Source of the DNA: Trachythela sp. YZ-2020
Lineage: Eukaryota; Cnidaria; Anthozoa; Malacalcyonacea; Clavulariidae
Length of the DNA: 64,000 nucleotides
Assembly (NCBI GenBank): GCA_016169945.1
Contig: JADLSH010000213.1
Span: 806,001 to 870,000 of the forward strand
Direction of reading: 5' to 3'
In this document: piece after piece, positions 53,953 to 64,000 of the stretch
Position numbering within the stretch: the stretch's first letter is position 1
Layout: each line of letters begins with the position of its first letter
Position numbers and translations under genes: made by a program
Notes under the pieces: generated by a model
The model's database searches: none
The model's input: only the letters and a program-made list of their open reading frames with translations
Told to the model about the DNA's origin: nothing

Positions 53953-56843
53953 TCAATGTTTATTATAAATCGTTACAGACGAGGGAATGTACGAATTTTT
54001 GAAGCGATTTGTCCGACAGTTAATTGGAACGAGTTTATTCGATGTGCGTAGATTGTAGCTTGGATGATCGGCTGGTTCAACTAGTTCGGAAAGGGGACTA
54101 GTTTGCGGAAGAACCTTTTTTCTAAAAAATTTTGAACATAACAGTTCGCGCCTAGAGTACAATGTTGGAATATTGAGATCTGACAAGGATTCTTTGTATG
54201 ATGAAGATGGGTTAATTATTTTCAACGCTCTTGACTGGATCCTTTCTATTTCTTTGGATAGGTATTCAGGTATGTTAAAATGCCAAACTTGGGCGCAATA
54301 CTCCAATATGGGTCTTACACATGAGAAATACACTGATATCAATGTTTTAGTGTCACAACGAGCTCGCTTGAGGAGTCTAAGCATGTAAAGGCGTTTTGCG
54401 GATTTTTTCACAATGTAAGCCACGTGGTCATTCCACTTTAGGTCGTCTTTGAGAATTAAGCCAAGGAGTTTAGCGGATTTCACCACTTCAATGGGCTGTC
54501 CGTCAACGATCATTGGAGGGAAATTTGGATTATTTTTCCAAAAACAAACGAGGATTTCTTTGCATTTACGGGGGTTCAAGGACATGTTATTTCTTGCACA
54601 CCACTGCGTAATCCCTTCTAAAATAGTTTGAAAGTTCGAATCTTGGTTTCTAGAAAGGGTTTCTGAAACAGACGAATCGTCAACATATTTCTATCTATCG
54701 TCCAAATCAACCAACAAATCATTTATCATAATCATAAATAGAATCGGGCCTAAAACAGTGCCTTGTGGAACCCCACCGTTCACTGGTTCGAAACTTGAGG
54801 TGTATTTACCTATCTTCACTCGCTGTTTCCTGCCAGTAAGAAACTGTTTTACCCATGCGATAAGAACGGGATCGATGGCCATTTCCTCCATCTTCTTGAT
54901 GAGAATATGGTGATCAATCCTGTCGAAGGCTTTGCTAAAATCCAGAAGCAGTACACGCACGCATTGGTCAGATTGGTCGGTAGTTCCATACAGATGATGA
55001 AAAAAGGATAGAAGAGCGTGAGTTGTAGATAAGCCGGCGAGTGATCCGAATTGCTTCCTGTCAACGAGGTGTCTGATCTGTGACATAATCCACTCTGCGA
55101 CAAAATGTTCCAAAGTTTTTGAGAGAATTGGTGTTAGAGATATTGGGCGTAGATCATTTTCAATTTCCTTAACCTTATCTGTTTTACGGATAGGTATTAC
55201 ATCAGCTTCTTTCCATGAAACGGGTACGACTCTCTTGGATTGACGCGTTAAAAATTTCAGCAACGGGTGATGAGAGTTCCATGGCAAAGTCATTTAAGAC
55301 CCAACTTGGTAAGTTGTCAGGACCCGAGGCTTTAGTGCGTTTGAGGTTGGAGAGCTTCGTAAAAACATCTTCAGGAGAAATGTGGTATTTTGAAATAATT
55401 TCGTTAACTACTGCAGGATCAGTTTCAACGTTTTCCAATTGGCTGTTTAGAGGTGGTAAAGGGTTTGTGATACACAGGAAGCTTTCGTTAATTTTGTTGC
55501 TAATTCGGTTGAATGGAATTCTTTGCCCGATACAAAAACACTGGATACTGGTAATTTCTTAGGAAGTCCTCCAAGTTGTTTAATGGATTTCCACCAGGAA
55601 GCTGCATTGTCACAGTTTTTTACCTTATTTGCAAAAAAGGAACTCCTAAGACTGTTATTTAGCCTGTTAACTTTATTTCTCAATTTTTTGTAAACAGGAG
55701 GGTCTTTGGACATTGCTTGTTGTCGTTGCTGGATTAGACTCTTCAGTTCAGGAGTAATCCAAGGCCTGTCTGTTGGGTGTTGTTTGATTTTTCGGAGTGG
55801 GAAAAAAGTTTCAATAGCAAAATTTAACAGAGATTGGAATGCAGCGAGTTTTTCCGTACAGTTTGATAGTGTTTCAAGGAATGACCAATCAGTAGATGCT
55901 AACCATCTTCCAAAACAGGACTTCATGCTTGGCTTTACATTCCTTCTAAAAATTGATTCTACTTTCGTTTTGTGAGTTCTCCTTAAAGGACGAATAAGTA
56001 AGGAGTTATGGTCACTTAAGCCGATTCCGGGTAGAATTTGAGGAGTGTTATAATGGTGAAACAGGTTGGTGAAAATTAGGTCGAGGATTGCAGCACCGCG
56101 TGTTGGATTTTTAACGGTTTGTCGCAGGTTAAAATGGTTACTAATATATCGATAATTTAAACGATTAAAATCGCCAACCAACATAATTCCAGCATTAGGA
56201 TATTTGTTCAAAGCAGCATCCAATGATGAAATTAGGTGATCCGTAAAGTAGCATCATCGTCTTGTGGTGGGTGGTATATAATACCGATAATTAGGCAAGA
56301 AAAGCCTCGTGGGAGTCTGTTCGGACGGAGGTATACCAAAAGAGATTCAAATGGGGAATCATTAAGTTCGTCAATTGTTGTGAAATCAATTGATGATTTG
56401 ATGTACGTGCAAACACCACCACCACGTTTATCAGCGCTTCGATCTTTCCGTACTAGCATGTAATCACTAATGTCGACTACTGAGTTGGGAATATTGTTGG
56501 TCAGCCAAGTTTCTGTAATACAAACTATATCCACGTCGTTTTGGTTAATGACAACTTCCAGATCCTCAATTTTATTAACGAGTGATCTTGTATTAGAAAG
56601 GAACAAAGAGGGTAAGGAACTTTTTTTGTAGTAGGACGTAGCATTCGCGATCGATGAGTTGCAATTAATTGGTATTAAGTTATTCAAGTTTCTTCTACGC
56701 AAGGTTTTCCTCACGGGTATGCAGTCATTACGCATTCTTTGCTTTGGACTTTGTTGACGATTTCTCGTTGAGATTCTAACTGGTATAGTGTTTCGTTCCA
56801 GAGTGATTATAGTTTTGTTACTAGCTACGACAGAAGTCTCCAA
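53953..56843 (-). pseudogene. LINE-B ORF2: endonuclease + reverse transcriptase
   Basis: Endonuclease pieces at 56232-56843 (LSNTRSLVNKIEDLE, CITETWL, RGGGVCTYI, IIYHPPQ) and 55447-56223 (MLVGDFNRLNY, GIGLSDHNSLL). The linker is at 55202-55438 and the RT at 54691-55293 (VIPIRKTDK, LRPISLTPILSK, LLLDFSKAFDRIDH, GGVPQGTVLGPILF). The thumb is at 53953-54585 (AKLLGLILKDDLKW, ILEYCAQVWH). Frameshifts lie near 56228, 55440 and 55240. A TAG just before the catalytic KYVDD segment (near 54690) ends the RT frame, and the YVDD itself is intact. No ATG follows the ORF1 stop closely, so ORF2 may rely on re-initiation. Confidence 0.85.
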
Positions 56844-56845
56844 GT

Positions 56846-58648
56846 TTATTGCAATGTGCGACGGACAAACTCCAGGTAATTCAACCAGTCTGCCTGCTGG
56901 CTGATTCGCGACCGAAAAAACGTATGCCAGTTCATCTTTCCTGTTTCATTCCTTTGAGACTGGCATGAGCGAGGCGTATGAGTCGAGTAATTAACAAGTA
57001 GAGGCAACCGTCCTATCCAATCGAGGGGTTCGGCCCCACTTCGAGATATATGCATAGGGTTACTACCTGTCGCGTTAGGCGTTTCAACCAGAGGTAGGCG
57101 GTCCAACCATTTCAAAGATCCGGTCTCACTTGATACCGACTGACTTTCGCCAGTATTAGCACAACTAAGGTTTGAAATATGTTGTACATTCTGTTCATTT
57201 CTTGGTTTTGGCTTCTCACAAGTGACATTTGATTGTGGGCGAAAAACAGCTTGGGAATGTTGATGGGAATTTCTTTGTTTTACAGGACTGACTAAGTTGT
57301 AATGATGAACGTAATACTGCTTTGATTCATGTTTAGCAGAACCAACGCTTACGCTAAGGGGTTTGGTTGTGTTAGCAATCGATCCAATTTTAATTACTTC
57401 AGGATTGGCCTTGGGAGTTTCTAATTTATGATCGGAGGTGGATTTACATACTTTATTACGGTTCTGTTGACCCTTATTTATTCCTGGTGCATCTTCGATT
57501 TGCCGAGTAACGTGTATGTTAGAGCTATGGTAGGCCTGGAGCGTTAACTTGTTATTTGGCTTGTTACTGCTAACAGGACAAAGCTGAGCTACTCCGGGAG
57601 GGTTGATATTTTGTTGACAGATTACTGTTGACCGTAATTGAGCACAAGACCGCTTTGGACCACGTTTGCATATAGGAATTGTGGCAGAACTATCGATCTT
57701 GGTTGAATTAGCTGTAGGTCCGACATTAATTGATTCAGAATTTATAATTGGGGCAATATTATTGTCTGAGGTGAAGTTACTTTTACTCTGTTGGCTTTTA
57801 ATTGAGTCTAAGTCGTGACGAATTTGCTCAATCACTTGATTGTTAGACTGAACTTTGCTTAAAATATTTGATTCTGTGATTATGATGTTTAGTTTGAGAC
57901 CTTCGATTTCGGTCGATAAACCACTAAGCGTGTAAGTACACTGATTATCTGCCGCGTTCGTGGCATCAGCTAAGTTTACTCCGACATTGTTAAGTACTTC
58001 AAAATCAGTTTGGGTAGTGGAATCGACAAGATCCTTTCTGGCCAGAATTGCAGAAAATTCATTTAGTAATCTAGTTGTAGAATAACAAAGCTTGTTTATA
58101 ATCCCAGAAACACCGTCAATTTTATCCTTAATCGCTTTTATTTCAGCTATAGACTGGTTTGGGCTTTCACTAGAATTAGTAATTTTGCCAATGTCACGCG
58201 ATTCTCGCGCCGATGATTTTATCTCGTTTGGTATTTGATATGTAGTATCGCTTGCCATGTTCAAAATACTTATCAATAATTTCTTTAAGGATTCACCGTC
58301 CTTCCCGCTGAACAGCAAAGAATTTTGCTTACCTGGGTGCCAAGTCATTGTCAGATCTAGGTCATTACTAACAAACTGTTTAGATTTGCCACCGGGCGAC
58401 CTCCAGCAACCCACCAAACCGACAATATTTTCGGTAAAATTCTTCAGAGATATCAGATCATTTGACCACTTTATACGTGTACCATCATAGACTAAGTGTG
58501 TCTTAATGTTTAGCAATTTTATTGAGGGTATATCAACACAATCAAGACTAAAATTCTTTAATGTAGGTGAGATCAAAATTTCGCTGCCATCCGCCATTAT
58601 GCACGAATGTACAATTGAGATATATAAGAGATATATAATCCTGCACAT
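56846..58648 (-). CDS. LINE-B ORF1 protein (intact frame)
   Basis: Open for 600 codons; a likely start is the internal ATG of MADGSEILISPTLKN, giving about 583 residues. An N-terminal domain of about 120 residues has hydrophobic/aromatic positions (GTRIKWSND, GLVGCWRSPGGK, LTMTWHPGKQNS). Two heptad-like regions follow (AEIKAIKDKIDGVSGIINKL and IEQIRHDLDSIKSQ). The C-terminal half is polar and asparagine/serine-rich, with a repeated W(L/I).RLPL motif (twice) and a last DWLNYLEFVRRTLQ. No CCHC knuckle or esterase motif was seen. Presumed RNA-binding chaperone role from its position only. ORF1 intact beside a broken ORF2 is notable. Confidence 0.72.
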   Translation of the reverse strand: MCRIIYLLYISIVHSCIMADGSEILISPTLKNFSLDCVDIPSIKLLNIKTHLVYDGTRIKWSNDLISLKNFTENIVGLVGCWRSPGGKSKQFVSNDLDLTMTWHPGKQNSLLFSGKDGESLKKLLISILNMASDTTYQIPNEIKSSARESRDIGKITNSSESPNQSIAEIKAIKDKIDGVSGIINKLCYSTTRLLNEFSAILARKDLVDSTTQTDFEVLNNVGVNLADATNAADNQCTYTLSGLSTEIEGLKLNIIITESNILSKVQSNNQVIEQIRHDLDSIKSQQSKSNFTSDNNIAPIINSESINVGPTANSTKIDSSATIPICKRGPKRSCAQLRSTVICQQNINPPGVAQLCPVSSNKPNNKLTLQAYHSSNIHVTRQIEDAPGINKGQQNRNKVCKSTSDHKLETPKANPEVIKIGSIANTTKPLSVSVGSAKHESKQYYVHHYNLVSPVKQRNSHQHSQAVFRPQSNVTCEKPKPRNEQNVQHISNLSCANTGESQSVSSETGSLKWLDRLPLVETPNATGSNPMHISRSGAEPLDWIGRLPLLVNYSTHTPRSCQSQRNETGKMNWHTFFRSRISQQADWLNYLEFVRRTLQ

Positions 58649-58721
58649 GGCTTATAGCTGATCACTACCATCTAAAACTCAAAACCCAGGTTAGATATTT
58701 CCACTACGCTGTTGCTCGAAA

Positions 58722-59515
58722 ATGGACGCCAGTGGCAGTGGTTTTAAGTGGCGAAATAATTCAATTGAAGAGAAAAGAGAGATGCAGAAGAAAATAAACC
58801 AGAGAAAAAAGTTAGAGAAAAAGAAAAGGCTGAACAAATTGAAACAGGAGAAAAGTGCCGAAGAGCATGCTGCGTTAGAAGCTGCGAAACATGCCGATGA
58901 GAAACAAAAGTCTTTGGCCGGCAAATATAGAGCTCGATGGCAAAAATTTGTGAGACAAGTTAAGAAAAAATATTTTTTAGTTACAGGATACCAATGTCTA
59001 ATCCGCGAGAGGATCATTTGGTAAATGGTTTTTAAAATCATACCAAGGCCACTTAGTTGTTTCAAAACAATTTAGAAGTGGGGTCACGACAGCAGACGTC
59101 CTATCTGAGGCCCGTATGCGCTACGACAAGCATCTTGTTTCATGCCAGTTGATTTGGGGGTTAATCTGGATGAAACACCCTATATAATCGTAACATTGTT
59201 TTATGGCATTAAAAGGAACAACACGACATTATACGCAGTTTTGACATCACAAGATCAAGCGCCTAAAATAGCACAATATAATTATATTTATGTTATTAAA
59301 CTGCATCTTGGTGAGGCAATACAAGCCATATACAATACCTGCACAACAACGTTATGTTATACCAAGTCAACGAAGATGCGATTTTGCAGCCAGTATTAAT
59401 AGACTTTGGCAAGGCGTGTAAGATCGAAGAGGCTGAGTATCGAGTCATTCCGCGGGAACGAAGACAGAAGTACGTAACGGGAAAAACACTCGCACATTGC
59501 CACGAAAATCGTTGA
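58722..59515 (+). pseudogene. Coiled-coil plus protein kinase, decayed
   Basis: The first frame (from ATG 58722) gives 80 highly charged residues (EEKREMQKKINQRKKLEKKK and further KA/EE heptads), a long helix or coiled coil. After a frameshift near 59000 the kinase N-lobe follows: a glycine-loop-like GSFGKWFL, then SYQGHLVVSKQF (VSK where VAIK is usual) and VLSEARM. After another shift come YIIVTLFYGIKRN and LTSQDQAP. In a third frame (59342-59515) come NNVMLYQV and VLIDFGKAC, which fit the catalytic-loop end and the DFG segment. It then stops at TGA 59513-59515, before the APE motif. The catalytic HxD is lost. The fold assignment rests on these motifs in order. It abuts LINE-B, whose insertion may have removed its promoter. 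Confidence 0.62.
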
Positions 59516-60550
59516 AGGAATTGCTAAGCACTCCACGGCCAGCGACGTTTCCTCACTAGGAAGAATAGTTTATCGTTTAGGCCAACATTAATATTCCGAA
59601 GAAGTTGTAAATTTGAGTAATTCATGCACGAAGGAAAACACTAATATTAGATGTAGTATTTCGTTTGTAATTGAAGAATGTGACTTAATGTTGTCTCGAG
59701 AGAGCCACCAATTTTCTTTTGCTGGCAGGTTAAGAAGATGTAGTCATCTTTGCTTAATCAGTTGAAGCTAAATGTTACTCTTTATAATGAAAACATAATC
59801 TATAATGAATCGGTATGACATTGTCATTGGTATAAGTTGACAGTATGCCTTTGCGTGCAATTCCCGACTGGTCAGTCTGCGTTAGAATCCAACGAAATAA
59901 AGCCAATAAGATTAGTCAGAACCAAACAATACAGTTGATGCAAATGCTATAGTGTGTTTATATCATATACCTAATGAAGGTTTAGCGGAAACTCTTGTGT
60001 CAGAAAGATACAGTCATCTTCTGCTGGCAAATTAAGTCATCTTTGCTTAATCAGTTGAAGCTAAACAGTTACTCGTTATAATGGAAACATATTCTTTGAT
60101 AAATTAGTAAGGTGTGGCCTATTGTAGAGTTGATTTATGTATGCATAATTCAGTAAGACAGTAAAACTTTGCGCGCAGTTCCAAGTTATTATGCATAACT
60201 ATAAATGTTATATGGTTTAGAAATGCTTTTTACATGACTAAAGCGATAGACGGTAACAATATTTTTCAATGTCGATATATACCAATGCCCAATGGCAATG
60301 CTCAAATGTTTATGTAACTATACGTGTATGTCATGATCATTATATATACAGGCACGCGCTGTAATTTGCGTCAAATCTCAATTGAAAATCTCACGTAATA
60401 AATGCACTGACATTCTAAGAGCGAAAGCACATAGAAGTCGTTTGGCCCTCAGAACAGATTTAAGAAGGCAGAAAAAGTTTTTTTTAAATTCATTTTTCGC
60501 GCCTCTGCGCGGAATGTTATATTGCATTTAATAAACCTAGTACCATATTG
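59516..60550. other. No intact gene; contains a diverged direct duplication
   Basis: Contains the duplicated segment listed separately. A possible exon at 60353-60535 (acceptor-like ATATACAG, then KISRNKCTDILRAKAHRSR) was seen but cannot be supported by family resemblance. Confidence 0.4.
59720..60190. repeat. Diverged direct duplication, about 160 bp
   Basis: GTCATCTTTGCTTAATCAG then TTGAAGCTAAA, GTTACTC and TTATAATG occur at 59742-59800 and again at 60035-60085. Downstream similarity continues through CAGTA and CTTTGCG(T/C)GCA (59850 and 60165). The spacing is about 295 bases. Confidence 0.7.
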
Positions 60551-60730
60551 CCTAATAGTAGAAGGTGTTTGTAGATGGATATTCGAACGAAAATTTATAT
60601 ACATTTTTTAGACCTACCCAGGAGCAGTTGCGAAAAATGCAACTTAGGCCCTCTTTCCTCCTGGCTAGGTCTAAAAATTGTATATAAATTTTCGTTCGAG
60701 TGATTTCTACAAACACTTTCTACTATTAGG
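60551..60730. mobile_element. Hairpin repeat family, copy 2 (180-bp fold-back)
   Basis: Complete inverted structure: CCTAATAGTAGAAGGTGTTT at the left pairs with AAACACTTTCTACTATTAGG at the right. Within it AGACCTA.CCAGGAG pairs with CTCCTGG.TAGGTCT, and the tip carries GTTGCGAAAAATGCAAC. Thus a long outer stem with a smaller inner stem and a central hairpin. Copies 1 and 3 share the inner part. Confidence 0.85.
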
Positions 60731-61139
60731 TAGTCCTACCGAACGAGATGCCGAGAAAAATCTTGATATTTACCAATATTGCCTAATATTAAACTACACT
60801 AACCAGATGTTAACCAGATGTTCTATGCGCTGCATATGACAGTTTTGTGCGTTTCTCGCCATTTTTAGGCCGTGCGGATTCTCTTGTACTCATGACATAC
60901 GACAACATTACGTGACTGTTTTGGTCATTTTTGCACAATAGCGGTACCCTCGATATAATTGAAGTGTGGATTTTCCTCTATTTTCTTTACATTTCTATTT
61001 TCACTCTGTCCCTTCTCAACCACTGCATAATTAACCATCAACGGCTATAAGCGTAACTGTTCCGCGGCAGTATTTGGATATCATGCACATTTACGAACCG
61101 TTTTTCTTTTGTAAAAGCATGCAGATGGCGGTACTTTGT
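60731..61139. other. No gene recognised
   Basis: AT-rich unique sequence; includes a second ATATTGCCTAATA word near 60776, like the left edge of the fold-back element. Confidence 0.4.
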
Positions 61140-61149
61140 TAAATGTTGA

Positions 61150-61261
61150 TGGTATTTGTAGATTGAAATTTCGAGCGAGAATTGTATACATATTTTTAGA
61201 TGTAACCTGAAGTTGCAAAAAATGCAACTGTAGGCCCGCTCGAAATTTCCACTCTACAAAC
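61150..61261. repeat. Hairpin repeat family, copy 3
   Basis: GTTGCAAAAAATGCAAC core, flanked by TTTTTAGATGTAACCTGAA and TGTAGGCCCGCTCG. The outer arms TTTGTAGA and TCTACAAA and the inner GAAATTTCGAGCG and CGCTCGAAATTTC are inverted. LINE-C ends at or in its right margin. Confidence 0.75.
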
Positions 61262-64000
61262 ATTGTATTGTATTGTATTGTATAAACTTTATTTAACAGG
61301 ATTTACATAAACCTTTTCAGTGAAATACACTGCTATCAATAAGGGTCCTGCATCTAGCAATACTTAACAAATTATTAATTTAGTAGTATGATGAGTAATA
61401 TATGTTCAATAGAACTATATAGTTCCAAAACTTTCCTCAAGGCAGATCGGAAAGATAAGAATGTGTTCTTCTGTCGAACTGGTAAAGGGAGACTATTAAA
61501 AGTTGACGCTCCCTGGTAGTAGAAGCCTTTCTTAGCCGAGACTAATTTTACTCTTGGCAAAATTACACTATATCCATTATTTCTAGTATTTCTCTCATGA
61601 TTCATCAATTTAAAATATCCATTAAAAGGATCACAAGACATATGATTTAATGATTTATAAACTGTTAGAGAAGCCATGTAAATAAAAACTGAGCCAAGAT
61701 CAGATATTTTTATAAAACTGAACTTTCCCTCTGTTCGTGGGGAATGATCCTTCTGGCACGCCTTTGGATGTCATTAAACTTGTTCTTCCATGTAGCAGTT
61801 AGGTCAAGTTGTAAGAGGCCAGAGTATGTCATCAATGGGAATATAACAGACTTGTAAACTGATGCAGCGGCTTCAGTTGACAGAGATGATCGAATTTTCT
61901 GAAACAAACGTAACTTTCCAGAGGTTTTCTTTAGTACTTTCTGGACATGTTGATTTAAAGTTAGAGATTGATCAAGCTGAACCCCAAGATACGTATATGA
62001 TTCAGTACTGTTTATTTCTGTTGAACTGGACTTAATATAGAAAGTGGTACATTTCCCATACTGGCGAGACGCTTTGCAGTCCCAAAAAGCATTGACTCTG
62101 TTTTACCCTTCTTTAAATTTATTACAAGTTTATTATAGTTCAACCAATGTAAGAGAGAGTCAAAATCTTCCGAGAGTTTGGCTTGCACGTCACTAAGGCT
62201 CTCACCTGAAAGATACACCACTGTATCATCGGCATACATGATAACCTTTGAATACTTCAAGGCAATTGGCATATGGTTTATGTAGACCAAAAATAGCATT
62301 GGCCTCAGAATGGACCCTTGCGGTACACCGTATTGGACACAAAAACTGTCCGATATACTGGTTTCATAGATAATTGATTGTTGCCGCTGAAATAAGTAGT
62401 CATTAAACAAATTCAGTGCATCAGTACTGGCGCCGAGACGTTTAAGTTTTTCAATCAGTCGCGAATGGTCAACCGTATCAAACGCTTTCCGTAAGTCCAA
62501 GAATACAGCCCCAGTAAACCGGAAGGCAGATTATCCATACCCACTGCTTTCGATTTTTTGAGGTTACATATTACACGGTATGTATGTTCGGGAGTTATCG
62601 CGGAAAAATTAAACTTGGGCTGGTTTAAATCACAGCAATTTAGAGCAAACTCCCATGCACTGGCTACGCTGTTCACCTGCAATATTAGTGAAGAAGGATC
62701 CAAAAGCGTTTGCAATATCCTGTGTTAATGTAACAATCTTATCATCCAATTTTAAAGCCGAACATGGCCTATTTACACCATGTTTCCCTGGATTAATCCT
62801 CTTAATTGTTTTCCAGAACAATTTAGGGTTGTTACTGTTTTGGTTCAATAAATTAAGATTGTACTGACTTTTGGATTTCTTTAATAAATTATTTACAAGA
62901 TTCCGCTTCTTTTTATACTGAGCCCAATCCAAAACGTTGTTTGTATACCTAGCCTTTCTTAAGAAATAATTTCTATCGTTCATTTGTTTTTTTAATATCT
63001 GCGCTCAACCATGGACAATCACGCCCCCGGACTTTACGCTGGAGAAGAGGTGCATGTTTATTTATAATATCTAATAAGATGATCTTCATTTTCTGCCAAG
63101 CTGCATCTGCATTAATTTCATTCAAACCAACATCTCAAGAGACATTGCTCAAATCTAGTTTATAGCTAGAAATGTTAAAACGTTTGTAACATCTCGTTAC
63201 TATGCTACGTTCTTTGAATCTAGACACGTTTATTTTACGAACCAATCCAACCAAATCATGATCACTAAAACAAGTCGGGATAACTTTTACTGAAACAATT
63301 CTTTCAGGGTTTGTGGCTTGCACTACATCAATTAATGATTGCGAATCCTTTGTAATCCTAGTTGGGGTATGGATCATTTGTACAAAACCATTAAAGCTGA
63401 AAATTTCCTTAATTTGTTTGTGCATATGCTCTTCTAGGTAATTACAATTCAGATCACCAAGCACAATAATTTCCTTACTTTCTGACAAAACATTATTTAG
63501 CGTTTCTTTTAGATAGTCGCTAAAGTTTACTGGTAGATATATAGAGCCCACCGGTGGTTTATAAATATTGCCAATCAGTATACCCTTCGTTTTCGGTAGT
63601 AATAGTTCAATCCAGACACACTCAATTTCATCGTTTTCAAGGTCAAGTCTACGAAGATAGTTAAGATTATTTCGCAGATAAACAGCTATACCGCCCGCAT
63701 TCCCGCGCAGTCTATCCTTTCTTTCCAAATTATATCCATTTAAGCTGATTTCGTCAGATAAAATCAGACTATTTAAATGAGTTTCACTTATGCCGAGGAC
63801 ATCAATACCTTTATTTGTATTCAGGAACACCTCAAGTTCGTTCATACTTCCTTCCAAGCCGCGAATATTCTGATGCACGATCTTTAAGCCCCGATTTTCT
63901 GGTAGTTCCAAAAGTTCAGAGTCAGAGTCATATGCATCAGGATGCATTAAGGTTGGACCAGGATTTATACAGACGTCGTTCGATAATAATATCAGAATAG
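61262..64000 (-). mobile_element. LINE-C, third non-LTR retrotransposon, 5' end beyond the window
   Basis: Its 3' end is the short (TTGTA)n block at 61262-61285 on the plus strand, i.e. a (TACAA)n tail on the element strand, typical of CR1/L2-type LINEs. One long ORF2, broken and internally deleted, fills the rest to the edge. Confidence 0.88.
61375..64000 (-). pseudogene. LINE-C ORF2: endonuclease + reverse transcriptase, internally deleted
   Basis: Runs in from the right edge with SNDVCINPGPTLMHPD, then the endonuclease (VHQNIRGL, GISETHLNS, GNIYKPP, IVLGDLNCNYL, TCFSDHDLVGL) to a TGA at 63135. Further pieces: 62630-62983 (linker), 62455-62715 (KAVGMDNLPSG), 62012-62500 (FLDLRKAFDTVDHSRL, YGVPQGSIL, MYADD), 61710-61907 and 61375-61677 (thumb). 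At about 62515 the sequence jumps from KAVGMDNLPSG directly to the LDLRKAFDTVDH region. The RT segment carrying the K.ARV.P and YRPIS motifs has been deleted (of the order of 100 codons compared with LINE-A). There is also a poly-A frameshift near 62985. Confidence 0.85.

Larger units (their letters stand above)
53940..58680 (-). mobile_element. LINE-B, near full-length non-LTR retrotransposon (inactive)
   Basis: Two-ORF element on the minus strand: ORF1 56846-58648 and ORF2 53953-56843 with several frame breaks. The APE-type endonuclease and the RT with YVDD place it in the jockey/CR1-like branch; the exact clade cannot be stated. It is clearly a different family from LINE-A. It ends just upstream of the kinase relic. 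Confidence 0.88.

Noticed and set aside
60353..60535. Possible exon with a basic helical peptide
   Set aside because: A single acceptor-like site and no family resemblance, donor or neighbouring exon.

Overview
The window is animal nuclear DNA, AT-rich, with split exons and several families of non-LTR retrotransposons and small DNA transposons. The retrotransposon types, a virus-like element with a zinc-finger packaging ATPase, and a coiled-coil/kinase relic suggest a cnidarian or another early-branching metazoan; this is inference. No prokaryotic organisation is present. Most of the sequence is repetitive.

Layout. 1-10295: host flank. It holds a 61-bp higher-order repeat (1-265), a nest of three hAT-type non-autonomous elements with exact 8-bp target duplications (3375-5373), four 3' exons resembling the microtubule bundler PRC1/Ase1 (6370-7195), a (GGCGGAC)n block, a 1.06-kb fold-back element (7862-8920) and a broken RecQ-like helicase. 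10296-52004: a 41.7-kb composite bounded by long terminal inverted repeats (TIRs) whose outer ends are a 10-bp minisatellite (GGTGGAGCAG)n. 52005-64000: host flank with small elements, a (GTTAAT)n microsatellite, a second LINE (about 53.94-58.68 kb), a decayed coiled-coil protein kinase (58722-59515) and a third LINE running off the right edge.

The composite is the main feature. Its left arm carries a C2H2 zinc finger fused to an A32/FtsK-HerA-type packaging ATPase. Its right arm carries three short reading frames that look like remnants of an adintovirus/Polinton-type element. The ATPase is followed by a 31-bp satellite, and a CR1/L2-like LINE (LINE-A) sits in that satellite. A segment of about 6.25 kb (minisatellite, TIR, ATPase, satellite, LINE 3' part) is tandemly repeated six times. 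The same novel junction, inside the LINE endonuclease, joins to the minisatellite at 16621, 22876, 29107, 35387 and 41672. Only the sixth unit keeps the LINE upstream of that point.

The order of events can be read. The two TIRs differ from each other far more than the six units do. The LINE frameshifts are shared by nearly all units. So the element integrated and aged, a LINE inserted and decayed, and the amplification came later. Nothing in the composite looks intact enough to be mobile on its own. Many differences between units are single-base changes in homopolymers, so some frame breaks may be assembly errors.
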